In this document: in pieces, positions 41,470 through 52,900 of the stretch
How the letters are laid out: each line of letters opens with the position of its first letter
Position numbering within the stretch: position 1 is the stretch's first letter
DNA from: Amphibalanus amphitrite
Lineage: Eukaryota > Arthropoda > Thecostraca > Balanomorpha > Balanidae
Direction: 5' to 3'
DNA: 64,000 bases
Assembly: GCF_019059575.1 (NCBI RefSeq)
Contig: NW_024882904.1
Coordinates: 1 to 64,000 of the forward strand
Made by a program: the position numbers and the translations under genes
The notes under the pieces: model-generated
Seen by the model: the letters and a program-made list of their open reading frames with translations, nothing else
Told to the model about the DNA's origin: nothing
Database searches by the model: none

Positions 41470-44340
41470 ATGGTTGTATGTATGTATGTATGTATTACAA
41501 TCATGGACAATCCACACGGGGCGTGGCGATTACAGTCCAGAGTCTGAGACGGGTTGGAACAAAAACATGCAGGGGCAGTAGAACACAGGCATAACGATTT
41601 AATCACTGGACACTCACTCTCTATATACATACGGACAATTCAAGTCAGCGCGCCACACACGGCTGCGGGTACCCCCTCCCCCTGACATGAGTCAGCGTCG
41701 GGCGGTCGCGAACGCCGGACAGACTGCAGCCTTGGCCGCACGGGCGAATTGGGCGGGGCGCTGTTCGATGACACCGGGAGGCAGACTGTTGAGTAGCGCC
41801 GCGGCCCGGTAGCCGAACCGTCGCTTGCCTGTCTCGAGCCGCGAGCGTGGGAGGTGGAGAAGGTGGTCTTGCCGGGTGGACCTCTTTCGCGCGTCACTGT
41901 TATAAGTGAACATAGTAGCTAGTTCTTCGGGCTCGCCGTTCCTTATTATTTTCTGAGCAGTTACGAGGGTTTGAATATCGGCCATAGTTTTCGGAGGTAT
42001 CCATCCAAGCGAGTCGCGGAGGCCAGAGACGTGGTCGAATTTACGGCGGCCGAAGATGACCCGTGCTGCGAAGTTCATAATTTTTTGGAGCCGGTCAAAG
42101 TTTTTCCGGGAGCCATTTCCGTAGACAGTGAGGCAGTACTGGACGCGCGAGATGACAAGTGCCGTCACGATCGTTTTGAGGATGCCGTCTGGGAGACAGT
42201 GTCGTGCGTGGGAGAGGCCGATCAGTACGCCCATGCAACGACGGCTCAGCTCGGCTACGTGTGCCTCCCAGGTGAGTGCGCCGTCGAATACAACACCCAG
42301 GTTTCCCACCTGAGTACACGGCTGGAGCTCAGCGTCACGGAATGAGATTTTGAAGCGAGGCAGTTTACGTAGATTTTGTCGACTACCGAATACCATGAGT
42401 TGAGTTTTAGAAGCGTTGACTTTCAGGGCGTGTGCGCAGAACCAGGCGTTAAGTGACGCGAGTGATGCCTCCATGCGCGAGATGAGGCTCCTAATGTCGT
42501 CGCGTGGGCCGCTCACCAATATCTGGGTGTCGTCGGCGTACTGATAGGCGGTGGCATCTCCAGCAAATAGGGAAAGGTCATTCGAGAATATTGTGAAAAG
42601 CAGGGGACCCAGCGCCGATCCCTGGAAAACGCCCACGGTGTTTGGGAGCGGTCGGGAGGTCATCTTACGGCCGGTTTTGTCTTTCAGGGACACGCTCTGC
42701 GTGTGACCATGGAGATAAGCAGAAAACCAGGTCTCAATGCCGTACATTTCAAGTTTTTTGACAAGGAGTTCATGATTGATGACGTCGAAACATTTGCTGA
42801 GATCTATGAGGCACAGCATTGAGATCTCACCCCTATCGGTGGCGGCAAGGATGCTATCTGTGACTGACAGCAGTGCAGTCTCAGTGGAGTGCCGAGGGCG
42901 GAATCCGTGTTGGGTAGACGAAAGAAGGTGGTTTTGGGAGAGGTAGTGATAGAGCTGCCGATGGATTACACGCTCGATGATTTTCATGATAACGGGAACT
43001 AGGGAGATCGGTCTGAAATTGCTGGGGTCAGATGGGTTGCCAGACTTGAAGATGGGTTGGACGATAGAGTGTTTCCAGGAAATAGGTATGTCGGAACGGG
43101 TGATTGAGGTGTTTATGATGTGCAAAATAATGTCGCCAATGGTTTGGAAGCAAGTTTTTAACATCCGGATACATATAGCGTCGGTGCCACGCGCGGCGGA
43201 GTTTCGCATGCTGAACACTGTGTGTCCGAGTTCCCCGAGAGTGATGGCTCTCGGCTTAAAATAGCATGCGCCGACTCGGGGGAGACGTACGTTTAGGTCA
43301 GTATTGATGTTCTGGGTGCTCAATTCGGTGGCGATCCGGGGCCCGACAGAAACGAAGAAGGAGTTCAGGTCGTCGGGAGATAGGTCGGGCTGAATATTTG
43401 GACCATCTTTCTTTCCAGCGATCACTGATTTGATGCATTGCCAAACTTTGTTGACCCCACGCTCGCTGATCTCGTTTTGGAGGTCGTGACGGCGGTCTCG
43501 GCGCAAGGCTGCACGGACCGAGCGGTTGAGCGTCTTGTACTCGGGAGACTCGCGGCCTAGCCGGCGTAACGCGGAGCGACGCCGGGACATAATCTCGCGG
43601 GTAGCGGCAGATACAGGGGGTGCGGTAGGGTTTCTTATCAGCACATTTTTGAGGGGGGCGTGGTCATCGAAGACAGGTAGGAAGTTATCTAAGAAGGCCT
43701 GCCACTTGTCGCCAACCGACGTCGAGTTATATACTTCCTGCCAATCGACAGTCAGCAGCTCTAGGTTGATAGAGTGAACGTCCAAACGGTTAAACGATCT
43801 AGATTGGATGATAGATGGTTTTAAGCGCTGCTTAGGCACGTCGACGGTCACGTAGACGAATTTGTGTGGACTGAAGTGGCAATGGGCTACGCTACAAGAA
43901 CGCACAAATTTTCGATTTTGTACAATACACACGTCCAAGAGAGAACCGGTAGTGAATGTTGATGTTGTCACGAGTTGATCCAGGGAGTAGTCAGAGAGGA
44001 ACTCGCTAACGTGTTGACGGGCGGGAGAGCTAGCGCTCTTTAACAAGTCACAATTCAGATCGCCGCATATGACAAACGGGACATTTGGGTGGTCGATTAG
44101 GACGCGCTGAATTTGGGTTTCGAGGTCTGTGAAATCTGCACGCAGTGCGGTCGCGGAATAACGCGGCGGTCGGTACACCGAGCACACAATCAGATTGCGG
44201 TTTTTTGGTAATTTTAGCAACGCCCACTGCGATTCTAGTTGACTGTCAGGGCACTGCGAGCCTGGCGGCTTCAGCGCTACAGGCGTAATGTCCACTTTGG
44301 TTGAAGTTTTGGAAACTTTGCAACCGAATCTATCGTAACT
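41470..44340 (-). mobile_element. LINE (CR1/L2/jockey group), 5' truncated
   Basis: The minus-strand coding region ends at 41692, followed by about 200 bp of 3' UTR and a tail of CATA repeats (41470-41496), like the short-repeat 3' ends of CR1/L2-group elements. The element lies between a family A copy and unassigned sequence. No full 5' UTR or ORF1 is attached. Confidence 0.8.
41692..44295 (-). CDS. LINE endonuclease-reverse transcriptase (867 codons, N-terminally truncated)
   Basis: The frame encodes the C-terminal part of an AP-type endonuclease (VCSVYRPPRYS at about residue 38, FVICGDLNCDLLKS near 75-88), a reverse transcriptase (PISLVPVIMKIIERVI, QHGFRPRHSTETALL, LIDLSKCFDVINHELL, QGSALGPLLFTIFSNDL, and catalytic YADD at about residue 586), and a C-terminal region ending near AFATARR. 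Such proteins nick target DNA and copy their RNA at the nick. The endonuclease lacks roughly its first 100 residues; the frame stays open about 45 bp upstream of the listed start, which is a GTG, not an ATG. The RT frame has no stop, so it is a young truncated copy. Clade is judged from motifs only. Confidence 0.88.
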   Translation of the reverse strand: MDITPVALKPPGSQCPDSQLESQWALLKLPKNRNLIVCSVYRPPRYSATALRADFTDLETQIQRVLIDHPNVPFVICGDLNCDLLKSASSPARQHVSEFLSDYSLDQLVTTSTFTTGSLLDVCIVQNRKFVRSCSVAHCHFSPHKFVYVTVDVPKQRLKPSIIQSRSFNRLDVHSINLELLTVDWQEVYNSTSVGDKWQAFLDNFLPVFDDHAPLKNVLIRNPTAPPVSAATREIMSRRRSALRRLGRESPEYKTLNRSVRAALRRDRRHDLQNEISERGVNKVWQCIKSVIAGKKDGPNIQPDLSPDDLNSFFVSVGPRIATELSTQNINTDLNVRLPRVGACYFKPRAITLGELGHTVFSMRNSAARGTDAICIRMLKTCFQTIGDIILHIINTSITRSDIPISWKHSIVQPIFKSGNPSDPSNFRPISLVPVIMKIIERVIHRQLYHYLSQNHLLSSTQHGFRPRHSTETALLSVTDSILAATDRGEISMLCLIDLSKCFDVINHELLVKKLEMYGIETWFSAYLHGHTQSVSLKDKTGRKMTSRPLPNTVGVFQGSALGPLLFTIFSNDLSLFAGDATAYQYADDTQILVSGPRDDIRSLISRMEASLASLNAWFCAHALKVNASKTQLMVFGSRQNLRKLPRFKISFRDAELQPCTQVGNLGVVFDGALTWEAHVAELSRRCMGVLIGLSHARHCLPDGILKTIVTALVISRVQYCLTVYGNGSRKNFDRLQKIMNFAARVIFGRRKFDHVSGLRDSLGWIPPKTMADIQTLVTAQKIIRNGEPEELATMFTYNSDARKRSTRQDHLLHLPRSRLETGKRRFGYRAAALLNSLPPGVIEQRPAQFARAAKAAVCPAFATARR

Positions 44341-44643
44341 ATCGTTTTACTTATGGGTTAAGCACATTTTACATGAAGACATTATATATTGTTAGCGGTA
44401 GTGACAATTGTGTAACCCGATGTCTCAGAATCCCGATAATACCCACCTCGTCAAACCTCAACGTATACCAAATACAGCTGATGATTGTGATGCCAAGACC
44501 CTAAAGACAGGTGATATGATGCATCCTAAAGACTTACCGCCATCTGCCTAAGGTGTATCAAACGTTCGACCTAAGGAACACCGATAAATCGGCCATGGGT
44601 TCACGGCACTTTTAGCAGCAAGCAATAATTACACATTGTAACT
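44341..44643. other. Unassigned sequence
   Basis: Nothing recognised. Confidence 0.3.
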
Positions 44644-45682
44644 TAACCCTCGCCGGCCGAGGGGGGGGGCGGGTGCCGCCCCCCCATAGGGTTTTTTCGC
44701 GATAGCTCCGAACACGCTGGCGATAGAAAGCTGAAACTTGGCATACCTGACCTTTGATCCAAGCTGCATCTTTTGACACCAACCGCATTTTTGGGTCAGG
44801 TCAGGTCACTGACCTATGACGTCATAAGTGAACCTCTGCACGGTCTTCAGATGTCGCAACTTCGAAACGCCCTCACTGCCAGAGGAGATGTCACAGGGAA
44901 ATGAAACTTGCAGGATCTAGTATCCATTACGAGTCCCACAACTTGTATATCTCGGATTTTTCCTAAAGGTCATATGAGGTCAGGTCATTTTCGTGACCTC
45001 ACCATTATAAGTCAATGGGGAAAAATGAAAACTGCTATTCTGGCGCCGGGAACGATCTCCAACTATCTCAAGCACACAGAATCGTGATTTGATGCACTCC
45101 TTGCAAGGTTAGATGCGTCACTTTTGCAATGTTGACCTTGCGTGACGTCATTTATGACGTCATCAAGGTCATATTAGTTTTTCGTCAATAACTCTTGATC
45201 AAATTGAGCTAGCGAGTCGGGAAAGCCACCAATGGACTCAGGAAGGCCTGCCGAATCGAGTGATATGCGACATGACCTCTTTCGACCAACTTCGTGACCT
45301 GGGGGTGCTGACCTGACCTTGACCTGAGGTCAACACCCCAAGTTGACCTGACCCGGACAAAAAGTATATCATTCGACGCGCCTGAGCGAGGCGAACACGA
45401 TGCTGCCAAAATCGGCGCTCTGCGGCCGTTTTTCGCGAAGTTATTCACCAAAAACTGAACCGTGCCTTGGGCCACTTGACCTGACCTCAGAGGTCACCGG
45501 TTGACCTAGGACCTTAAAATCGGGTACCAATCTCTGCGTCTCGTAACGGCGCACACGCTCGTTTTTTCCGCGACGCGCTAGCTCCACCAGGGGCGAAACG
45601 GCGAGGGGGGGGGGGTCGTACCCGCCCCCCCCCCCCTCGGCCGGCGCGTATGTAGAAAACCAATAGGTCCGGCGAGGGTTAA
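44644..45682 (-). mobile_element. Family D TTAA element, complete, with family J-like right end
   Basis: TTAA at 44644-44647 and 45679-45682; ends CCCTCGCCGGCCGAGGG and GGTCCGGCGAGGG. Inverse of 32109-33064 for most of its length, then from about 45500 the sequence (CTCGTTTTTTCCGCGACGCG) matches family J's subterminal region. Perfect AGGTCACTGACCT at 44803-44815. Confidence 0.85.
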
Positions 45683-46047
45683 TACGACAATCCAGTTTGT
45701 GACGATATTAGTTACCTTTATGAATATGTGCATAGAATGTGTTTCATCAGTCACTGACGTGGTCGGTAATCGACCCATGTCTACTCTGGTTGACCAGAAG
45801 CACCATTGAAGGTTATTTATCAATAATATCATACATACTTACTGTTAGGTGAGCCTTCAGTACACATACGTACTTGATGCAGTGCGGTAACCGGTCATTC
45901 GATACAACATGCAGTGATCTAGGAAAATCGGTATAAAATCAAAGCCGTTTGACCTTTTTCTGTTATTTCTTCACAGGTTGATGTGCAATGGAACAATCGA
46001 TCATGCATATAATTCATTCAACCATTCTGGAACCTGCTTTCCCTTTT
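45683..46047. other. Unassigned AT-rich sequence
   Basis: May be internal sequence of element K; no gene seen. Confidence 0.3.
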
Positions 46048-47246
46048 TTAACCCGCGCCCGGCTGGGGGTCCTGGATTTCCACGCCCTGCTGGGGGGGGG
46101 GGTGTTTGAACACCCCCCCCCCCTTGTAACTCGGCTCCTGGGCCACGTAGCGATACGCGGAAGGCGGCGTTCGAAAGAGCGTCAAAAATAATGACGAAAT
46201 CACTTCAGTCAATTTTTTGGTCAGGTCAAAGGTCAGGTCACCAGAGGCCATTGAAGGCAAAATTTCGCCGATTTCCAGGTCGAATGGCGAAAATTTCCAA
46301 GAAGCCAACGCATAACTCGGGAACCAATAGAGCTACAGCGCCGCAGAAAAGCGCATTCGATAGCCCTATTAACGCCCTTTCTGAGTATTTCTCTCAGATT
46401 TGACCTAACGTCAACGGTTTTGCCTGCAGGGGGCAAAAACTGCAAAAATAGCCGATTTTTTTGGAAACAGTTTTTCTGCAATAACTTTTGACCCAAGCCC
46501 TGTGCGAGCTTACTTTTACCGGCATCGTGTTCCTCTCGTCAAGACGCATCGAATGAACTATAACTTGACCTTGAAAGGTCAACTTGAAAATTTGACCTCA
46601 GGTCAAGGTCATGACCTGACCGGAAAGGGTCATGTTGCATATCAGTCGATCCGTATCGTCGAGCTGAACACATCTAAGGCGTTTTCATCGCTCTAGCATG
46701 CCTCTATCAAAAGTTATTTGCGAAAAACTGTTAGATACCATTCGTGACCTAAGATGACCTCAGGGCATAAACAAGGGTCACGGACACCATTTCCATGTTC
46801 AGTGTGTCTAAACCACTTGTAATTCGGTGTTTGGGAGTGTTTATAATGTTTTTCATCCAAAAGAGGCGCATTTCAATTTTCTCCCATTGACTTATGATGG
46901 GGAGGTCGCAAAATTGACCTGACCTTAGGTCATCGATATCAAAATTCTGAGATATACATTTTGTACAAGCTATTGCTCTTAGCAATCGCTGAAAGTTTCA
47001 AAGCGATCGGTCACTCGGTGTAGCTATGACAGACATTGAAACTTTTTATGAGGTGAGGTCACTTCAAGTGACCTGGTGACCTGACCTTGAATGACCTTGG
47101 TCTGAAATTTTCACAACATGTGTAGAATTGATGTATGATAAGGTGTACCAAAAACGGCGGCGCTCCGCGCCGCCGTTTTTGAGATATTCGCGAAAAACCA
47201 CAAGGGGGGGTGTTCAAACACCCCCCCCCAGCAGGGCGCGGGTTAA
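46048..47246 (-). mobile_element. Family A TTAA element, complete
   Basis: TTAA at 46048-46051 and 47243-47246; closely matches the 40288 copy. The intact GGCGGCGCTCCGCGCCGCC palindrome and GTGTTTGAACAC hairpins at both ends are well preserved. 1.20 kb. Confidence 0.9.
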
Positions 47247-47261
47247 TGCATTACGGTACGT

Positions 47262-47766
47262 TTAAAGGGACTATCCCACCTTTGACATGGGGTTTGAGTT
47301 GAGATAGCCAAGTTTGCGGCGAGGTTCAGAAACCACTATCTATCTAGGTTGCAACCCCCGCGGCCTCTTGGTGTTGAAGAAATTCGTTCCTTTCATTTGA
47401 AAATGGGCCTTGTACAAGGCCCTATCTTTAACATGGAGCGACCGTTAGTGTGACGTCATCTCGTTTAGTCATTCTGATTTAAATGGGTTTGTTCGTTGAA
47501 AAATCGCTTAAAACTTGGTCTGAACTTTGTTGTGGTGCCTACAGAGTAAAAAGAATCAGCTTCATGACAGTAATGTGGCCTGGGGAAGGAGGTAATTTTG
47601 GGCTGTGACGTCACATATTTGAAAGTTTGTGTTTGAAATATGGGAAGCCTAAGATGTTTGATGAAAAATAAATGCCAGAACCGTGTTCCTGGTCATCCAA
47701 TCTATAAAGTCGGGCACAATTTAACTGGTTTTAACAACATTTTAGAAGGTGGGATAGTCCCTTTAA
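47262..47766 (-). mobile_element. Family F TTAA element, complete
   Basis: Ends TTAAAGGGACTATCCCACC and inverse, TTAA at 47262-47265 and 47763-47766; 505 bp, non-coding. Starts only 15 bp after the family A element. Confidence 0.87.
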
Positions 47767-48365
47767 TGCAGTAGCGAGACTGTCTCAAATAGCCCCACCA
47801 ACTTTCGGCCTATATGTTTCACGCCGCCAGAAATAAACACAACAACTTTATTTGAAAATTTCACTGCCGTTGACTAAGAAATAGTCCTAGATAATCATCC
47901 TGTGCTTTTTAAAGCTTAGGATCACATAATATTTTGACAGCCCTAGCATAAAGTAATGCAATTTTTTAGCAGACCGAAATGCTATGTCCAACGAAAAACA
48001 AAAAGTTTGATTATAAGGGTTATATAACTGTAGTTGAAAGAAATGCTTTTTCCTAGAAGTATCAAAATTTAATTTCCAATCGCATGGCACTAAAAGAATT
48101 ATCCCTAGCTTGACCAATTTTCTTCAATCTCCTTGCAACCAAAACTGTCTCAAATAGCCCCACACTATGGGGCTATTTGAGACAGGCTTCAAGTATAAAA
48201 ATAACTTTATCTATGGTTACTAGCTGAACCAAAATTGGCCTATCTAAAAACGGTTACAGAGAACTACGTTTTTGCAATTTACATGCTATAGGAAATATCA
48301 ACCGTTTTGAAGGGAGAGGCCAAAAACTGTAAAATCCGTTCCAAATAGCCCCACTTTACGGTATC
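47767..48365. repeat. Right-hand part of element K with hairpin
   Basis: Inverted copies of GGGGCTATTTGAGACAG at 48143-48185 form a hairpin of about 20-bp arms; another lies at 47777. Ends with the K terminus at 48361. Confidence 0.7.
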
Positions 48366-48679
48366 TAAATTTGAGCAAAATCGAAGGGTACCCATTTTTG
48401 ACAAATTGTATTTTAAGAAATTAATTCAAGATAAAATAAATAAAAAAAATCAAAATAGGTATGTAAAAACTACCAAATCTTGCTAGTATAACTCCTTATG
48501 AATACGTTCCAGTTTGTTTGAAATTAATGGCTTCAAAAATGTTGAAGCTATAGATCTTTCAAGATTGCAACAGGTACACGTCCCATTCTGCTAAAAAGGC
48601 AGAAGTTTAGCGGCTTGTTTCTCTGTAGCCCGAGGGCATATGACAAAATCCTTTCACCCTCAGAGTTTTCACCGAATAG
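48366..48679. other. AT-rich unassigned sequence
   Basis: No gene or known repeat. Confidence 0.3.
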
Positions 48680-49131
48680 GCAATAACTAAGAGTTCGCAG
48701 ACACCATTTTCACGTTCAGTGTGTCTTAGTTCCTTGTAATTCAGTGTTTGAAAGTGTTCATAATGGCTTTCATCCAAAAGAAGCGCATTTCAGATTTCTC
48801 CTATTGACTTATAGGTAATGGTAAGGTCGCAAAATTGACCTGACCTTAGGTCATCGACATCAAAATTCTGAGGTAAACATTTTGTACATACTAATACTCT
48901 TAGCAATCACTGAAAGGTTCAAAGCGATCGGTCACTCGGTGTAGTTATGGCAGACATTGAGCCTTTTTAGCTCTATGATGCGTGTACCCAATGGTGTGCA
49001 CTGCTCTCATGTGCACTGCATTTGTATCATCGTCGCGCGTCGTCATCATTAAGTTAAACAATTGAGCCTTTTTATGTGACCAAGTGACCTGGTGAGTGGT
49101 GACCTGATCTTGGTGTAGAATTGATGCATGA
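48680..49131 (-). mobile_element. Decayed family A copy, left piece (continues 54627-54690)
   Basis: Follows family A (GCAGACACCATTTTCACGTT, TTAGGTCATCGACATC, CACTCGGTGTAG) with an insert at about 48968-49068, then is interrupted by the BEL/Pao element at 49132. The remaining tail resumes after 54626. Confidence 0.7.
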
Positions 49132-49810
49132 TGTCGCCGACGCAACGAAAGGCGACAGCGATTGGAGCGCACGAGGACTGTTAATATTTTATTCATGATT
49201 TTACTGAACGTTCCGACGGGTTTCGACGAAAAATACAGTTTTTTGACAAGGCCCTATATAGAAGGTATGCTCATTAGGCCGAAGCAGCGATTTCCGTGAC
49301 GTCACTGGTACGAAGGGTCGGACGGCTGTAATGCAATCCTATGGAAAATGACCCAACTTTAGGGCTCTCCCACATAGCTGCCAACCTCGACACTAAGGTG
49401 AAAGTTATATCACATAAAAGCTCAAATCAAGACGAACAAGAAACCTATCTGACGTTTTTACGTATTACTAACGGCTTAGACTCTATTCAAGTATATTCAG
49501 AGCTCTGCATTACCTCACTTTTTCTGCCGTCAATGCCACTACAAATGTCTAGTCGGCGCACGTGCGCTTGTCGAGCGGGGACCACCAGTCGGGCGATTCA
49601 GAGCTGCCGCCCAATCAGAACGCCGCAATGCCGTGACGTCATTGGTCGCACACGACACGTTACGGAGATAGGGATGAGACAGCCCTGGTTTTTTGAGTGC
49701 ATTACGACGATTCGTTTCCCTTCGCTTTTCGTATTCGTAATATGGGAATTTTTCGCATTTAACGTAATGTATTCATTAACTCAACATTCGTGATTGTTGT
49801 AACGACAACA
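49132..49810 (+). repeat. 5' LTR of the BEL/Pao element, carrying a 450-bp insertion
   Basis: The two outer parts (49132-49240 and about 49695-49810) match the 3' LTR. Between them is an unrelated insert starting CAAGGCCCTATATA and bordered by TTTTTTGA on both sides, an 8-bp duplication as in hAT insertions. Part of the insert (49549-49640) matches 56470-56570 in inverse orientation. Confidence 0.82.
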
Positions 49811-49975
49811 ATTAATGGTCCTCCGGGCCGGATCGATAAGAATCGATCCTTTTATCGTGTGCTTTTGTCACCGATTGCCATTGACCCCGAGTTCATTGTA
49901 ACGTAACGATGACCTACTTTACTCGCTAGCATCTATCTCGCACTGTTACAGTTAAAGTAAATTGTAGCCCTTATC

Positions 49976-52900
49976 ATGGAGACGGCTCAGAAGAAGTTAC
50001 GAGCCAGGAAGAAGGGAGCATTTACGAGACTCTGTAATACAGCCGAAACCATTATCGCATCAAACGGAAGCAGAACGCAACTGCAAGGTCTACTCGAAAG
50101 GATCGGAGAGGCTTTAGACAACGTGGCTGAAGCAAACGATGCGTATATAAGAGGAATCGAAGATGACAATGAAGATATAAGAATATCAGAACGCTACATG
50201 GAAGAGGTGGAGGAGCGTTATAAATCAATTGGTGACAAAATCACGTCGTACTTAATGGCACGTAAGAGCGACGCACCCTCCGAAGCGAGCTCGCGAAGGG
50301 CGGGCTCAAGCATACGATCTCAAGCGTCAAGTACGTCAAACCGCTCTACAGCATCTAAAGAAGCCCAAATTAATGCCCGTCTGAAACGGCTGCAGGCGCA
50401 GCAGCTAGAACGGCGCACACAAGAGGAGAGAGCTCTGGAAGAGGCAACGAGGAAAGTGCGTCTGGCTGAGGAAGAGGCGAGAAGAAAGATGCGTCTGGTT
50501 GAAGCGAGGGACGCTGCAGAATTGGCTGCAAAGGAGGCCGATTTACGCCAGGCAGCTGAGGACGAGCTGCAATGGGAAAGAATAAATGACTTCGACGGAG
50601 AAGAAGCTGAAAACCAAAGACATCAGCAATCGAGTGTGATCGAGATGAACGACGAAGGTGCCGCAGCCCCAATAGACGGTCCAGTAACCGAATGTTTGAC
50701 GGCGCAGAAACCGGACCGGTCGACGAGCACCATGGCTAACCAACAAGATCAAACAGAAGAGCATGCACCGAAGGAACGACAGGTTCAACATTTAAATCCA
50801 AGACGGACTGCTTCTGCAACATCCTGGATTTCCGACGTGGCAAACAAACCGCAAGATATGACGTCAGCGGGGCAGTACCCACCGGGCGGCCATCATCGAA
50901 GTGTTCCCCAGATCAAACTACCAATGTTTAGCGGGAAGGCAACTGAATGGCCACAATGGATCGGGCTGTTTAAAACGCTCATACACGACCAGCAGTGTTT
51001 GTCCGACGCAGAAAAACTCGCCCATCTTCAGTCTTCTGTCACGGGGCTGGCCAAGCAGACAGTCGAAGGAATGCTGTATGATGGTGCGCTGTATCCTGTA
51101 GCCTTAGAAACGCTCATGGAGAGATTTGGAAAGGAACAGGACATCGTAAATGCCAATCTTTCTGCCGTCTTCTGCACACCACCCATGAAAGAGCTGGACC
51201 CGACGGCGCTGGAAAGATTCCATGCTGTCGTCCGCTGCGCGGTCAAAGTTCTTGAAAATATGGGATTCGAAGGTGACCTCAACAGCACCGAAAACCTTCG
51301 TCGGGTCGTTCTGAAACTACCGAACGAGCTGAAAAGAGAATGGGGGCGTCAAATCGTGGAAATGGAGCCAAAACGACCTGGTCTAAGGGACTTCGACAGC
51401 TGGCTGAGCCAACAAGTTCGCATCGTCACGGCCCTCCCAGCCAAGCCCACGGACTACGACAGAACGACTCGCTACAAGAGTGACCGCTCCAAGAGCCTCC
51501 TAAGAACACCTTCAGCTCCAGCAACCTTGACCACGGCACCGAAGGCCAGCATAAAGAGCGCCAGACCTCCGCACGAGCAGGACGCGCCACACTGTAGCTG
51601 CGGAGAGTCACACGAGCTGTCCGTGTGCCCTTCGTTTCTGCAGTTGTCAAAAGGAGAACGAGCAAAGTTTATCGGTGAAAGTGCTCGCTGCTTTCTGTGC
51701 CTGAAACTAGGACATCGGTCGCGACACTGTCCATCGGTAGAGACATGTGAAGAAGAAAACTGCCGGGGAAGACATCATCGCCTTCTTCACGGCAGCAGCA
51801 GAATCTTCCCTTCTAAGACTGATGGTTCAACTCGTAGGACAGTCGCGGCTACAACTCCACGGAAGGATGAAATGACCCTGCTTCAGATAGTGCCGGTTAG
51901 GGTTCACGGAGACAATACTTACGTCGACACGTTCGCTATTCTCGATTCGGGGGCTCAGACCTCACTGTGTACCGACCGGCTGGCTGAGAAGCTGCAGCTG
52001 ACTGGTGAAGTTCGGCCTCTATCGCTGAACAACGTGGAAGGCAGCGGACCGCAGCGGATGGCCATGAAGACATCGGTGAAGCTCACCGCACTGGCGGAGG
52101 ATTCGGAGACACGCTCAGTGACTGTAAATGAAGTATGGACGGTGCCAAGACTGAACGTTCCGGTACCCCAGCTGAGCTCCTCCGCGCGGTCGAAGTGGCT
52201 TCATTTGAACGGGCTGGACATAGCCGATGTTGGCGCAGACCAAGTAGAAGTGCTTCTTGGAGTCAATGTTATCGAAGCGATTCTCCAGAAAGAAGTACGT
52301 GTCGGGAAAGCAGGTCAGCCAGTCGCCATCAAAACGCATTTCGGTTGGGCTCTGACTGGCTCCATCGCCAGCTTAACTCCGACTGATCAGCACCATGTGA
52401 TGCACATCCACCGCAGCACCTCTCAGGAAGACGAGCTGAACGAGCTGCTGCAGAACTGGTGGAAAACGGACTCATTCGGTACCTCACACGACTTGAAGAC
52501 AGAGACCTCGCACGAAGACAGACGAGCCATTCGAATACTCGAAGACACGACCAGGCTTCAAGACGATGGTCACTTTGAATGTGGTCTCCTGTGGAAAAAG
52601 GACGAAGTGTCGCTGCCGGAGAATCGCATCGGCGCACTCCGTCGCCTGGAACGAACTGAAAAATCACTTCGAAGTAACCCTGACAAGGCGAAGGGATACA
52701 AACAAGCCATCGACAGTTATGTCTCTCTCGGGCATGCTCGTAAGCTGGGACAAGACGAGGCAGCCAAAGCCAACCCTAAAAGGTGGTACCTTCCTCATCA
52801 TGCCGTCTTCAATCAGAACAAGCCCGGGAAGATAAGAGTTGTGTTCGACGCGTCCGCAGAGTTCCATGGAACTTCGCTGAATGAAGAGCTGCTAACTGGC

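Larger units (their letters stand above)
40035..48361. mobile_element. Possible 8.3-kb element K (ends only recognised)
   Basis: The left end CCGTAAAGTGGGGCTATTTG at 40035 and its inverse at 48361 are each preceded/followed by TA. Subterminal copies of GGGGCTATTTGAGAC recur at 40042, 40062, 47778, 48150 and 48168 in both orientations. Between them lie two family A elements, the LINE, a family D and a family F element, leaving about 1.3 kb that could belong to K. It is equally possible that these are the ends of two different copies. Confidence 0.4.

Noticed and set aside
41971-43777. Plus-strand frames over the LINE
   Set aside because: Shadows of the minus-strand reverse transcriptase.
12073-49196. 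Short frames repeated between family A copies (MLRAIACTKC..., MGQKLLQKN...)
   Set aside because: They recur because the elements are homologous; they overlap on both strands and vary without codon pattern.
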